A stretch of DNA of 64,000 bases from assembly GCF_001411555.2 (NCBI RefSeq), contig NC_049908.1, forward strand, positions 30,201,817 through 30,265,816. Reading direction: 5' to 3'. The notes under the pieces were generated by a model, which was not told the DNA's origin, did not search any database, and was given only the letters and a program-made list of their open reading frames with translations. This stretch comes from Juglans regia. Taxonomy: Eukaryota > Streptophyta > Magnoliopsida > Fagales > Juglandaceae. The translations under genes and the position numbers were made by a program. Below are positions 46,082-59,066 of this stretch, in pieces; position 1 is the first letter of the stretch; each line of letters opens with the position of its first letter.

Positions 46082-46531
46082 TCCCCCCTCCCCTCCCTTT
46101 TCTTCTTCTCAGATTGAATTTCTCTCAGACTTTCTCTCACTTCTCTCACACACAGCCGCCGCCGCTAGACTCTCCTCTCTCACGCCACGCAGCCTCTCCC
46201 TTTAACAACCGTCGACGTCTATTCTGAACGATCGAAACCAACCTCCTTCCCTTTCCCTCTCCTCAGTCAACCTTTCCTCCGTCTCTCATCTCACCACCCA
46301 TGGATAAATCTGGTACTTCAAGTAGTTTATTATGTTGGGTTTTGTCTTGTGGGTTTTTTGGTGTCTGGCGATAACAAGCTTGTCCATTTTTTAGGAGGTT
46401 GACTTGGTTTCTCTATATGCATGAGCTTGATTTGGTTTTGGAGTGGGTTGATCTTTGATTTTTATTGGGACTAATTTATTTTTTAGAGTTGATTTGTTGT
46501 GAACTTGTGAATTAATTTGTGATGTAGCACG
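46082..46531. other. Intergenic, pyrimidine-rich then unremarkable
   Basis: CT-rich sequence (46082-46300) follows the right hAT end. The open frame over it is repeat-driven. Nothing is recognised up to 46531. Confidence 0.45.
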
Positions 46532-47127
46532 TAGGGATAGAAGTAGAAACCATCGAGCTAAAAAACCGACCCCCAAGCTTATCATGTCAAAATTTCAAAC
46601 TCTAACATGACCCATTAACATAACGGGTTGACACAACACTACATGTTTTGACCTGTTAGTGAATACTACGAAATAGGTTAACACAGCACGACCTGACTCG
46701 TTTCAACCCATTTATGTAAATGCATTGAACAGATCTGAAATTAACTCGTTTATGTAAATGAGTTGAACAGACTCGAAATTAATCCGTTTGACCTAATTAA
46801 GTTTAGCATCATTTTATATAAATGTTATAATCACAATATCTATAAAAAAAATATAAAACTAATTATAAGTCCAAAATTACAATCCAAACAATAAAAATAT
46901 CGAAATTAAAATTTCAACAATTTTACTTTTAGGTATAAAGATGTAATTGTAACTTTAACTTTCTTAACGAATCATAACGGGTTGACCTGTTATCAACCCT
47001 TTAAGCAATCATGTCTTAACCGGTCAACCTGTTTTGACTCGAATCCGTTAAGACTAAATACAAACTCGTTATTATCGTGTCGTGTTCGTATTAGGTTAAC
47101 GGATCGTGTCACATATTACCACCCCTA
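46532..47127 (-). mobile_element. Deleted inverted relative of the 5-kb hAT element
   Basis: The right end read inward (TAGGGGTGGTAATATGTGAC) matches the left end of the big element, and the following TTAACCTAATACGAACACGA is nearly identical. The left part matches the right end of the big element in inverse (GTCAAAATTTCAAACTCTAA, then CCCATTAAC). The transposase is missing. The left boundary and the duplication (GTAGCACG/GTAAAATG, 5 of 8) are uncertain. Confidence 0.65.
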
Positions 47128-47274
47128 GTAAAATGAATATTTTCTTTATTCTCATTTGCAAACAAATTATAGTCATTGGGAATGTCTATTTATATTTTCA
47201 AAGACCATCTGTGTGGCAATTAGAATAAGATCTCATTAGGAAATCATTTTAGTTGGTCATTCTATTATTTAAGG

Positions 47275-47625
47275 TTAATAACAACAAGAAAAGATCTTGC
47301 AAATTTTAAAGTTTCTCATAATTCTTTCCTAAATATCACTTCAACACAAACACTTTTTAATTTCAAATTTTAACTTTTTCATCTAATCGTTGCTTAATCA
47401 TTATAACTTTTTCAAATTTCCAAACAAAATACAAAAAAATAATACAATTTTTTCAAATTTCAAAATAAAAATCATATTAAAAAAACTATATTTTAACTGT
47501 ATAATATTTTTATTCAAAATTTTCTCTCTTATTTCCCAAAACCCAATAAAAAATCTATTGACAAAGTATTTTACTACTATTTGCAAAACTTTTATCTTAT
47601 CTTATTCCCCAAGTATCTTCTAAGA
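47275..47625. mobile_element. Tourist-like MITE, relative of 30520-30883 (inverted)
   Basis: CTAAATATCACTTCAACACA, TTAATCATTATAACTTTTTC and CAAAACCCAATAAA occur in the same order as in the reverse complement of the 30520 element. The ends are worn. Confidence 0.6.
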
Positions 47626-47949
47626 GGGATTATGGATCTAAACTGAAAAGAAAAAAAAGTTGGCTGAATTGGAACAATTCTAAGAAAAAGTAGAATATAT
47701 CATCTCCATAGTAAGCATCAAGTCAAGAAGTTATAATGTCACTAAGTTATGCAATATACAATTCATGCTCAAACAACACCACTCTTAGAAGTCATGGAAC
47801 CAAATACAGCTCTCAAGAACCTCAAGCGATGAACTTGGTGCTTGGAAACACAACTGGCTGCCCTATGCAACTTGGGAAGGGTATTCAAACTATTGATGCA
47901 TAAATTAGCACCAATATGTAGGATGAAAGAAAGAGCCATCCTCAGCCCA

Positions 47950-48340
47950 CGATAGTGGCTTGATGGATGCTCGTGCATTGATACAACGTGCTTGAGTACA
48001 TACACGACAATAAATAATAAATAAAATATAAATGAGAGAGTGAGAGAGAGAGAGAAACACACACACACACATACAAATTTACACAATTTGGCAGAAAACT
48101 TACGTCCATGGGGTGTTTGGAGGGCAAATACACTACAATGGGTTATTTGTATAGTCTTTCATGATCTCTCATATCTCACAGTACAATGGAGGTCGATGAC
48201 CCCTTTGTCTTGAGAAAATAACTGCTCTAAAGTTTCTTGAGTTGAGGTAGAAGAACCCTTCTGAGAGAGCCGTCCAAAGGTTGTATGATGTCCCCCCCCC
48301 TGGGTAGGAAAGCCCCCTCTATTGAGGTCTTAGGGGGTGG
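47950..48340. repeat. LTR-like repeat module A, copy 1
   Basis: GTGCTTGAG..ACA..CA.AATAAATAATAAATAA, a GA/CA microsatellite (48033-48073), then TTTCATGATCTCTCATA..TACAATGGA. The same order of words occurs at 54590-54860. Probably part of an LTR element, but ends are not visible. Confidence 0.4.
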
Positions 48341-48744
48341 CTGGTGAGAAATGTTAGCTTTAAGTCATTTCACAATTGTCCTTTGCGTGCCTGACTTTAC
48401 TTTCTCCCTCAGCTATTGTCTTGTCTTGTCCTCATTTTCTTTTCCCTCCTGCTTTGATGATGGCTTTTCGGTGGACTGGGCTTGGTCTATCTTGGGCCTG
48501 GTATATTTTGGGGTGTTATTTTGGTCCTTAACAGCTCACGATTCTTAATGTTGACTTGTTAAAATGAGATAATCCATGGAAATTGATGGAATATGAATAC
48601 ATGAAACTTGTCCTTGATTTTTCCTTGTTGTGTGATTCAACGGGGATCTCAAAATTGAGACCTTGCTGAGATATATGGATTTCCAGCAAAGGCAGCAAAG
48701 GATGTGCCTTTAGGAGGCTTATTTGTGCTTAGGATAGCTAAGTG

Positions 48745-49345
48745 GATTTTTGGTTGAACGTTTCAATGATCCTCGTGGGATGTCCCTACTTCCATTTTCG
48801 TTGCTATTAGCATTAGCAGATTCTTTGCCCTCTTGAGTGTTTTGTTGTTTGAAGGTTAGGGCATGTTCGTCATAGCCTACACTTAGATGGTGAGGGCGTC
48901 CGCCGACTCCCTGGATCCATTTAAGGCAGTTGTTGAATCCGTCGACTCGTTCCTTAAGGTAACCCGCTCTAGGTGATTGTAGAGCTTGAAAGCTCATTCC
49001 TAAAGGTAAACCGCGTGAGGCGGTTTTAGAACTCAAAAGTTCTTTTCCAAAAGTAACCCGCATAAGGCAATCTTGGAATGTTTTACGCGAGCGGGAGCGG
49101 TACTCGGCCAGGCTGTTACGGTGAGAGGCAAGTCTCTATTGTGCTTGTTTTACGGGAGATGTACTCGACCACGTTTCTGTAGAGGAAGCAAAGCTCCACC
49201 ACACCTCTACAGCAGGACATGTACTCAACCAAGCTTAAGTGGTTTTCACCAAAAGCCAAATAGGTTGTTGTAGTTTAACCATACTAAAAGGTAAAGACTT
49301 GCAAACCCAAACTATTTCACAAGGGTATGGTAACACTAGTAAGCT
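48745..49345. repeat. Repeat module B, copy 1
   Basis: 'GATTCTTTGCCCTCTTG.AGTG', 'CTGGATCCATTTAAGGCAGT' and 'CCTTAAGGTAACCCGC' match 54010-54240 in the same order. The open frames here are not genes. Confidence 0.45.
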
Positions 49346-49359
49346 CCTATAAAAATTCA

Positions 49360-50409
49360 CCAGTGTGAGTGTATCGACCACCTGGCTTAGGTTCAGTGGA
49401 AGATGGACTTGACCACGCTAGCGAAGATCAACACCCTAAAGAAAGTGGTGTCATATGTGGAGATTTGTCGGGAGATGGACTTGACCACACTGGCGAGGTT
49501 CAATGGGAGATGGACTTGACTGCATTGGCGAGGTTCAACGAGATTAAGAAAGTGGTGTTATCTGTGAAGGTTTGGCAGGTGCAAGTGTAGTGATCACTTG
49601 GCTTAAGACCACTTGGCTTAGGTTCAGCGAGAGACGGACTCGACTGCACTAGTGAGGATCAACACCATTAAGAAAGTGGTGCCATTTGTGAAGATTCACC
49701 AAGTGCAAGTGTTGCGACCACTTGACTTAGGTTCGGCGGGAGACAGACTGAACCGTGCTAGTGAGGATTGACATCCTTAAGAAAGTGGTGTCATCTATGA
49801 AGATTCACTAGGTGAGAGTGTAATGACCACTCGGCTTAGGTTCGGCGGGAGATAGACTCGACTACACAGGCGAGGATCAACACCCTTAAGAAAGTGGTGT
49901 CATCCGTGAAGATTCTTCAAGTGCGAGTGTAGCCTATGGAGATTCGCTAAGTGTGATTGTAGTGACCACTTGGCTAAGGTTTGAGGGAGAGGCAATAGAC
50001 CGCGCTGGCGAGGATTGACACCTTTAAGAAAGTGATGTCATATGTGAAGATTTGTCGAGTGAGAGTGTAGCGACCACTTAGCTTAGGTTCGGGAGGAGAC
50101 AGACTCGATTGCGCTGGCAAGGATTGACACACTTAAGAAAGTGGTGCCATCAGTGGAGATTCATCGGTACAAGTGTAGTGACCACTCGACTATGGTTCGG
50201 TGAGAGACAGACTCGACCCCACTGGCGAGGATCGACACCCTTAAAAAAGTGGTGCCATCCACAAAGACTCATCGATGCGTGTAGCGACCGCTCGACTTTG
50301 GTTCAACAAGAGACAGACTCAGCCGCGCTAGCAAGGATCAAAACCCTTAAGAAAGTGGTGTCATCTGTGAAGATTCGCTGGTGTGAGTGTAGCGATCACT
50401 CAACTTTGT

Positions 50410-50410
<1 letters not shown>
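49360..50410. repeat. Tandem repeat array, about nine to ten units of about 108 bp
   Basis: 'GACCACTTGGCTTAGGTTCG' recurs at about 49378, 49611, 49716, 49825, 49964, 50074, 50183, 50286 and 50396. Each unit carries 'GGGAGACAGACTCGACCGCG' and 'CTTAAGAAAGTGGTGTCATC'. The first 230 bp contain an internal rearrangement. Confidence 0.85.
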
Positions 50411-51340
<930 letters not shown>

Positions 51341-51344
51341 ACTA

Positions 51345-51545
51345 CTTAAACGCACTTGGCCCAAGTTATAAGGAGCTCTTGAGCATGAACCGATGCATTG
51401 AAAGTAAATACATCCGATAGAACACCCAAAGCCAACATCTGATCTCTAATGGAGAATGCAGCATTACCAAGATCTCCCTGTCTTCCATAGCAATCAATTA
51501 AGGCACTTCGATTGTGAGGCTCAAACAATAGCAGCAAATCTGACA
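51345..51545 (-). pseudogene. PPR-like protein fragment
   Basis: The minus-strand frame reads SALIDCYGRQGDLGNAAFSI, then GVLSDVFTFNASVHA, which is about one and a half pentatricopeptide repeats. PPR proteins bind organellar RNA and normally carry ten or more repeats. No further repeats flank it, so it is at most a captured or leftover piece beside the tandem arrays. Confidence 0.45.
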
Positions 51546-51599
51546 TGCACTATCTTGGCCAGGAAACCATTTGCTCCATATTGACAGCCCACTCAGTGT

Positions 51600-52310
51600 G
51601 CCTGGTGCTAACTGATAGTGATGTTGTTCGCCTTGCAAGTTGTTGCCCACCATGAGGCTCTCGAGCGGGGAAAGCTTGTGTGTTTCACATTGGAGGTCAA
51701 AGACTTTCCCATTGTGGGTTTGTTGCCTGCCACACGGAGTGGTGAATTCCTCAGAGTTGCTCACTGTAGGGGATGTTTGCTCTCCATAGGGGATGGCTAC
51801 TCGCCATGAAGGGGTAAGATATGATGGGCAAGTAAAGGAGCTTGCCTATCGTGCCCTTTGGGTGGTAGGCTAGTTACTGCAAGCCCATCGCGACTGGTGG
51901 GTCATCGCCTGCCATCAGGTAGTGTTCATGGCGGGATTGTTGCCCGCCACTGGGGTGGCAAATTGCCGCACGTGCAAGCCCAACTCTTACCGCCGGTGGT
52001 CTCTGTCACTCTTGGCGGGCTTTTGGGTGCCCTTGCTGCCGGTTGTGAGCGTGTAGCTGGTGAATGGTCTACTCGCAAGCTTCCAATGTTTGTAGTGTGC
52101 CCATTGTCCAGCCACACCATGTAACTCATGTTACAGTCAAGCTCGAGGATGGCCACTCATGTCGAAGACCACCACGCCGGCAATAGAAATGCTGGCCACG
52201 CCGGCAATAGAAATGCTGGCTTGTCAAGTGGTGGAAGTTGGCCGCTTAACTAGTTCACGGTCGTCATTGGAGGTGCAAAACCATGAGGAATTGGCTGGCT
52301 TGCCCTCCTA
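51600..52310. other. GC-richer intergenic segment with no supported gene
   Basis: Overlapping open frames on both strands have no recognisable content. A 24-bp tandem duplication lies at 52172-52219 (unit begins CCACGCCGGCAATAGAAATG). Confidence 0.5.
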
Positions 52311-52830
52311 GGGGTGGGCAGCAGGGCCCCACACCCCGCTACTTTGTCCCCCATCCCACTATTTATTTATATATTTTATATAAATATATATATAGTTATA
52401 CATATTTATAAATATTTGTTATTAGTTTTACTATATATAAATATAGTAATATGTATTAGGTATAGTTTTCACTTAATACTTTATGATATTTTCAAAGCAA
52501 TACAAGAGTCTCATATTGCTTAAGTAAGACTCTTGTATTGCCATGACCTTCTATATAAAAGCTACATTGGGCTACTTTGTAACTTGCACAAAATATGTAC
52601 TAACAAATTTAAAACCTATGTTATTACTTTTTAAATTATGGTCATATTTATAAATTTAAATCTACAATTTTGGATAAAAAAAAATGTATTTTTGGTCACT
52701 TTTGAGCCAATAAATAATTTATATGCGCTTTGGGCCATGGGCACTATTGGAGTGGGAGGGGATAGGACGGATGAGGGTGGACCGGGGTGGTGCTGAGGGA
52801 AAGGGTCGACCCCGCCCCCGTTATCACCTT
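52309..52830. mobile_element. Possible hAT-like non-autonomous element
   Basis: The left end TAGGGGTGGGCAGCAGG and a right end of GC-rich words (..GACCCCGCCCCCGTTATCAC) resemble hAT ends. The 8-bp flanks do not match well. A perfect 15-bp hairpin (GCAATACAAGAGTCT at 52497-52511, partner 52527-52541) lies inside. Confidence 0.35.
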
Positions 52831-52859
52831 TAAACACTCCTTTGCCAAGGATCACCTCG

Positions 52860-54000
52860 CCGGTGAAAGAAAATGTCGGCGAGTCGGGTAGTGGCCGTTG
52901 ACGGCCTCACTAGCTCACCGACACTTATACTTGGCTCTTCCTGCTAACCATTAGGACACTTGGCGGTGAGGATTTGGTAGAAGGAATTCCACCACCCCTT
53001 TATGGCCGTCCAAAATGGTGGCAAGACTCGGACCACCCTCATAAAGAGGTGGTGGGTAGCAAGTCCGCCAGATGAGGGTTTTGCACCTCACGTACAACGT
53101 GCACGCCTTACGAGCACAGCAAGAAGGAAACTTTTTTTTACGTGTGATTCAAAACAAACAACAACATCAAGGATAATTTGTTTTTCTAAAAAAAAATTGA
53201 CCTACTATCACAATCCACGAACAGAAGCCCTAGGACTGTCGAGGGAATTTAGTTAAACTGCACTCGACCTAGACTTAGTAGCTGGAGTACCAACATTAAA
53301 ATCCAATTTTTACTTTATTACCGCATGAAGAAGATCTTCGATAAAACTAGGGATGTTTTGGTCTAGCCATTACATAAATTGTAATGATTATATCCATAAC
53401 TCTCTCTTTTATTATAATTAGATATATGTTTTTAATTCAATAGTGATATTATGTTATTTTAAGAAACATTTAGGGATAATTTTATATTTTCCAGAGAGAA
53501 AATGGAAAATTAAAACTTTTTGGTAATTTGAGAGTGATTGTTAACATTAATAATTTAAGAAATGACTAATTGACTTATAATTTGAGAGAAATTTTTTATT
53601 TTTCTAAAATATTTTATATGACATCGGTAATTTACTCGCATTATAAAGTTTATAAAAATTGCACAATAGTGATGGAAATAAATTACGGATATGTCGGATA
53701 TAAACTAATTGGGTCAAGCACATTGGAAGCTCAAAAATAAAAGGAAGAGATAAGATAAATAAGAGTAAAGCTAAAAGGTTGACTCAGATTAAAAAATGTG
53801 AATGTGACATAGGCATGTACGACTTAGCCATTTTAAAGAAGGAACGAGACCTGTATAAAAGGAGGAAACCTCTACAAACATGGGGCATCTGGCAATTCTA
53901 TAAGGATAGACTCTTTACTACCTTTCTGCAACTCATAAAGCTCTCTCTTTTTAGAAGTGAAGTTTCTGTATTTGACTATCTTTTTTATTTTCATTGGCGC
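52860..54000. other. Intergenic, no gene supported
   Basis: Short open frames only. The tail from 53650 is AT-rich. Confidence 0.45.
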
Positions 54001-54900
54001 TAGTAGATTTCTTGCCCTCTTGGAGTGACTTCACTTTGATGTTATTGTTTTGGTATTAAAGTTTAAGTGTGTTTGTTGTAACTTGCGCTAAGTGGTCAGG
54101 GAACTCATTGATCCTCTGGGTCCATCCCAGGCAATTGTTGGGTCTATCTCAGGCAATTGTTGAGCCCATCCACTCTTTCCCGAAGGTAACACACAAGAGG
54201 CTATTATAAAGCTCAGTGGCTTGTTCTCGGAGGTGACCCCTTAGCTTTAGTTATGGCGGAGGCGTAAATGTGCCTTGCTCAATTGCGCTATTGTGACGGA
54301 GGCGTATATGTGCCTTGCTTGTCGGAGCCTTGCTTGCATGCTTCTAGGCTTGGCTGTTACAACAAAGGTGTATATCTACCTCGTTTACTATGGGAGGAGG
54401 CGTGCTCAACAACTATGGTCACTAAGGTCGTGTTAGCCTTGGTCGCTGCAATATGGTTGCCAAAGTCGTTTTAACCTTGCGGTCGTGGGTTTGAATCCCA
54501 CAGATGGCGCCAAACTATTGATACATTTTTTTGACATGGCTGGAGCCCAATAATATGGTTGAATGACCCACGATAAACGTTGATACGGTGCTTAGATGCT
54601 CATTCATAAAATAAATAATAAATAATGCTTATAAATATAAATAAAGAGACACAAAAAATTACGTGGTTCAACATAAAAGTCTACATCCACAGATCGTTTA
54701 GTGGTGAAATCCACTATATAGAATGATTTTACAGGTTCTCATGATCTTTTATAACTTTCAATACAATGGAAAAAATAGAGTTGAAGAGAAGTTGAAGAAG
54801 AAGATTTCCTTCTATAGAAGGAACCCCCCATGAGTTGTAGAGCATTTTCTTATAAAGTTGCTAGATGTCCCACGTATATGGTGGTTCCCTCATTTTATAA
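54000..54900. repeat. Repeat modules B and A, copy 2
   Basis: Module B (54000-54240) matches 48745-49000, and module A (54590-54860) matches 47950-48250. Between them lies 'GGTTTGAATCCCACAGATGGCGCC', like the junction of an LTR end and a TGGCGCC primer site. No coding sequence is seen. Confidence 0.45.
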
Positions 54901-55240
54901 AGGTCTACTTTATTCTTTAGAATAGGTGAGTCATAGTTACCTTATGTCATTTTCATATTTTTGAATCTAAGTCAACCTATTTTGATTGTATCTCTTTCTT
55001 GTTTTATTGTTCCTTTTATTCTTAATAATGAACTTCCAATAGACTGAACCCAGATTTTTACATTCAACGGGATATATAGACTATGACATGCCATATAAAT
55101 TTATAATAAATGGATTAATAGTACTCACGAGTACTCTTGCCTTTAAAAAGAAAAGAGTCACGGGTGATGCCACTTCCTTGTCTACTTGATATAAATCACT
55201 CCAAAGGTCTCTTTTATGTATCTTCACTTTTTATATTTGT

Positions 55241-55475
55241 GAAATGAGCTTTGCTACACAACCTTCACCACACTCCACACTCTATAGTATTTTTAATTTT
55301 TTTAATTTTTAAATTTTTTTTTGAGTTTATTCTTTTTAAATTATTTCAAATTTTCTATTAATTATTTATATAATAAATATTTGATAAAAGAAAAAAATAA
55401 TAAAAATTAAAAATAATGTAGAGTGTAGAGTGTTAAGATATTGTGAATATTTTTTGTTGTGAAATATAATGGCCA
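55241..55475. mobile_element. MITE-like inverted repeat
   Basis: CTACACAACCTTCACCACAC followed by TCCACACTCTA pairs with TAGAGTGTAGAGTGTTAAGA and TTGTGAATA on the far side, around an AT-rich middle. Class is not certain. Confidence 0.45.
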
Positions 55476-56381
55476 ACTTTAATCGAGTTATGTTTGAGCC
55501 GGAAGTTTTATCGTTGCCAATTTAGATCCTTTTGTGTGTTGGTGTCAGCCTATTTTTTTTTTAAGTTAAATTTTTAGTTAAAAAAAAAGCATATTAGTTA
55601 GAAAAATTTTATTCAACATTTTCACATATTTCATTTTTATTTTATTTTATTTTCTTATCAAATATATGATGTATAGATCATGAGTAGAAGAATTCAATAA
55701 ATTTAAAAAAAATAAAAAAAATATAATATAATGTGTAATATGTAGAAATCATAAATAACAAAACTCGTTCAATTATATTACATTTAGTTTCTACGAATCC
55801 TTCGTTAGATTATCTATTAGTTTGACTAAATTATTAAAATAATATATTTTTAACTTTTTAGATTTATTTAATTTTATTAGTTTAGATATCCTATATTCAT
55901 ATTTTCGAAATCTACTAGTTATTATTGTTATTTTTAATGTTTTATATTTGTTATTTTATCTCATCGCTTTTTATGTAACGACGTCTATGTTTATAACGGT
56001 AGCTTTTATCTAACGATCATTTCTTTCTGACCGTCTAATTTATCTAATGATCATTTTCATCCAATCGTCTTTTTTATCCCACTTTCGTCCTTACTTAGTT
56101 TGAGTGTAATCAAATTTTGACACCATTGCTCAAAAGACAGTGAATGAAACGATACAAATAATTTATTTCAATAGTTTGTAAAAGTGATAACTTCGTTCCC
56201 TTTTTTAACTTGTTACATTTTTTTTCTTTCTTTTCGTATTATTTTAAATTTTTAGTATTTTTTTTAACTTGCATGCACATATATAGAGACATATTGGATA
56301 GATTTTCTTGTAGGCCTGTGCTAGAGTCAGAATCAATTTTTTTTAAATCTTTCATTTGACAATCCATCTAGTCCCGAAGAA
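55476..56381. other. AT-rich stretch before the Athila-like gag
   Basis: No gene is seen. If the element below were whole, its leader and LTR would be here, but I find no matching pair. Confidence 0.45.
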
Positions 56382-59066
56382 ATGAGTGAACACGAAGATC
56401 AACCCACTATAACCCTTCAGGATTACCTTCACCCTACACACACAGTCACATCATCATGCATCATGTTTCTAGCCAACACTCGTCAACTTGATTTTAAAAC
56501 AGGGATCATACAACTAGTTCCCACCTTTCATGGTTTTGAGAATGAAAATCCTTATTTACACATTAGGGAGTTTGAGAAGTAGTTGTGACTTTTCATAGTC
56601 ATAATGCTACAAATGATGTTGTGAGATTTAAGTTTTTTCATTTCTCTTTGAATGATAGAACAAAGAGCTGGTTGTACTCACTAAGACCACGATCCATAGG
56701 ATCATGGAGTGAGATGACACATGTATTCTTTAACAAATATTTTTTCCAACATAAGACCAATGCTTCGAAGAGGCAGATCTCCATATTTGCACAAAAGGAT
56801 AGTGAGACTTTGTATCAGGCTTGAGAGAGGTTTAAGGAGTTGTTCAGTATGTGTCCTCATTATGGGTATGAGAACTGGCGCTTAGTTAGTGATTTCTACG
56901 AGGGACTTACATCTAGAGCGTCAAGTCATAGAAATGATGTGTAATGGTGAATTTTTGTAGAAAAATCCAGATGAGGCTATAAAATATCTCAATGAACTTG
57001 GTGAAAAAGCTCCAGCAACCTGCACAACCACCTAGAGCTTACCCTACACCGTATCATGCATATTCTTCTTCTAGGAATCCCTTAAAAGATACTTTACATG
57101 CTTTTATTGAGACACATGGTAAAACTAGTCAAAAGTTCGAATCTTTGATTACGTAGGTTGTTGAAGAAAACAAGGAAGTTGAAGATGAACAACGGAATGA
57201 TAGTGCCAAGTTGCTCAAGGAAGCCGAGGTAATCAAGAGCCCAGTTAAGTTACCATTTCCTCTAGCTTTAAAATATGGTATGCGAACTTTGGATTCTAGC
57301 AATGAAATCTTGGAGAACCTCATGCAGGTAAAGATCAATTTTCCTCTTTTGCATGTTATTAAACAAGTTTATACTTATGCAAAAGTTCTCAAGAATTTGT
57401 GTACAGTTAAGAGGAAGCAACATGTTAAGAAGACGACATTTCTAACAGAACAAGTTAGTGCTCTTATTGAGTAGTGAATTCCTCCTAAGTATAAGGATCT
57501 AGGTTGTCCAACCATTGTATATAATATTGGGAATCATGAGTTTGGGCAAGCGTTGCTAGATTTAGGAGCTAGTGTAAATTTAATGTCTTATTCCATTTAT
57601 TTGCAGCTAAGTTTGGGAGAAATCAAACCAACTACAGTAATATTGCAATTGGCTGACTGTTAAGTCAAAGTACCACGGGGTGTAGTGGATGGTGTTTTGA
57701 TTCAAATTGACAAATTTTATTATCCTGTTGATTTATTAATCCTAGACACTACTTCTATTGTTGACTCGAATTCTAAAATCTCCTTAATCTTAGGTAGATC
57801 TTTTCTCGCTATTGCTAATACCCTTATTAATTACAAGAATGGTCTAATGAAACTCTCTTTTGGGAATATGATTCTAGAGGTGAATATTTTTCACATTGAA
57901 AAACAGACAAAAGATGATGATGAGTGCCACCCCACGTACATGATTGACGCACTCATAGACAAGGGAGTTCACACAACTCATGATTTTGATCCTCTTGAAT
58001 ATTTTCTTGTTAATTCTGAGTTTGATACTACTAGCGATTCTTATGATATTGTTGATATTTGTGCTATTTTTTATGAAACTCAGGATTATGGCACATGAGC
58101 TTGGTAACTGAAATTTGAGGAGTTGCCTAAGAAAAGTGAAAAACAGATTCCTTCAAGTGTGGAAACACCAAGAGTTGACTTAAAACTTTTGCCTAAAGGT
58201 TTAAAACATGTCTTCCTTGATCCAGGTGATACTTTTCCTGTTATTATCTCATCTGAATTGTCTGAATCTCAAGGTGAGCAGTTAATTCGAACCTTAAATG
58301 AGCATAAGTCAGCCATAGAGGAAAGAACTAGCCATCGTAGAGACCCTCAACACAGACTTAATCCCACAATGAAAGAAATGGTAAAAAAATGAAGTGTTAA
58401 AACTGTTAGATGCTGGAATTATATATCATATTGCTAACAGTAAATGGGTGAGTCCTACACAGGCTGTCTCCAAGAACTCAGGTGTTACTGTTGTGAAAAA
58501 TGAATTGGGAGAGTTAGTACCTACAAAACTTGTGACTGGGTGGCGGATATGTATTGATTACAAAAAATTGAATGCTGCTACCCAAAAAGACCATTTTTCA
58601 CTCCTTTTTATTGATCAAATCCTTGAGCGTGTAGCTGGTCACCCATTTTATTGTTTTTTGGTTGGTTATTCTGATTATTATCAAATTGAAATTGCATTAG
58701 AAGACTAGGATAAAACCACTTTCACTTGTCCTTTCGGTATTTATACTTTTCGTAGAATGCCATTTGGATTGTGTAATGCCCCTGCTACTTTTCAACACTG
58801 CATGATGAGCATTTTTAGTAACATGGTTGAAAATTGCATGGAAGTTTTTATGGATGACTTGATTTTTTTGGAACTTCTTTTGATGCATGCTTGCTGAATT
58901 TAAAAAAAGTGTTGACTTGTTGTGAGGAAAAGGAACTGGCTTTGAATTGGGAAAAATGCCACTTTATGATACCTTCAGGTATTGTCCTAGGGCATATTAT
59001 TTCTTCTAAGGGGATAGAGGTTGATCAATCTAAGATTGAATTAATTTCTAAGTTACCTACACGTAG
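56382..59066 (+). mobile_element. Ty3 (gypsy) Athila-like retrotransposon fragment: gag, protease, reverse transcriptase
   Basis: Gag from 56382 (MSEHEDQPTITLQDYLHPTH) with a retroelement gag core (PTFHGFENENPYLHIREFE; then WLYSLRPRSIGSWSEM) to about 56940. The protease is at about 57480-58000, with DLGAS in the place of the usual DTGAS motif. The reverse transcriptase is at 58394-59060 (RICIDYKKLNAAT; catalytic FMDD near 58847-58858). Stops or frame changes are at 56580-56582, 56822-56824, 57475, 57661-57663 and 58706-58708. RNase H, integrase and both LTRs are absent; sequence changes abruptly at about 59066. Confidence 0.85.

Noticed and set aside
46082..46149. Gene start right of the hAT element
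   Set aside because: The frame is CT-rich simple sequence on the opposite strand and has no domain or splice support.
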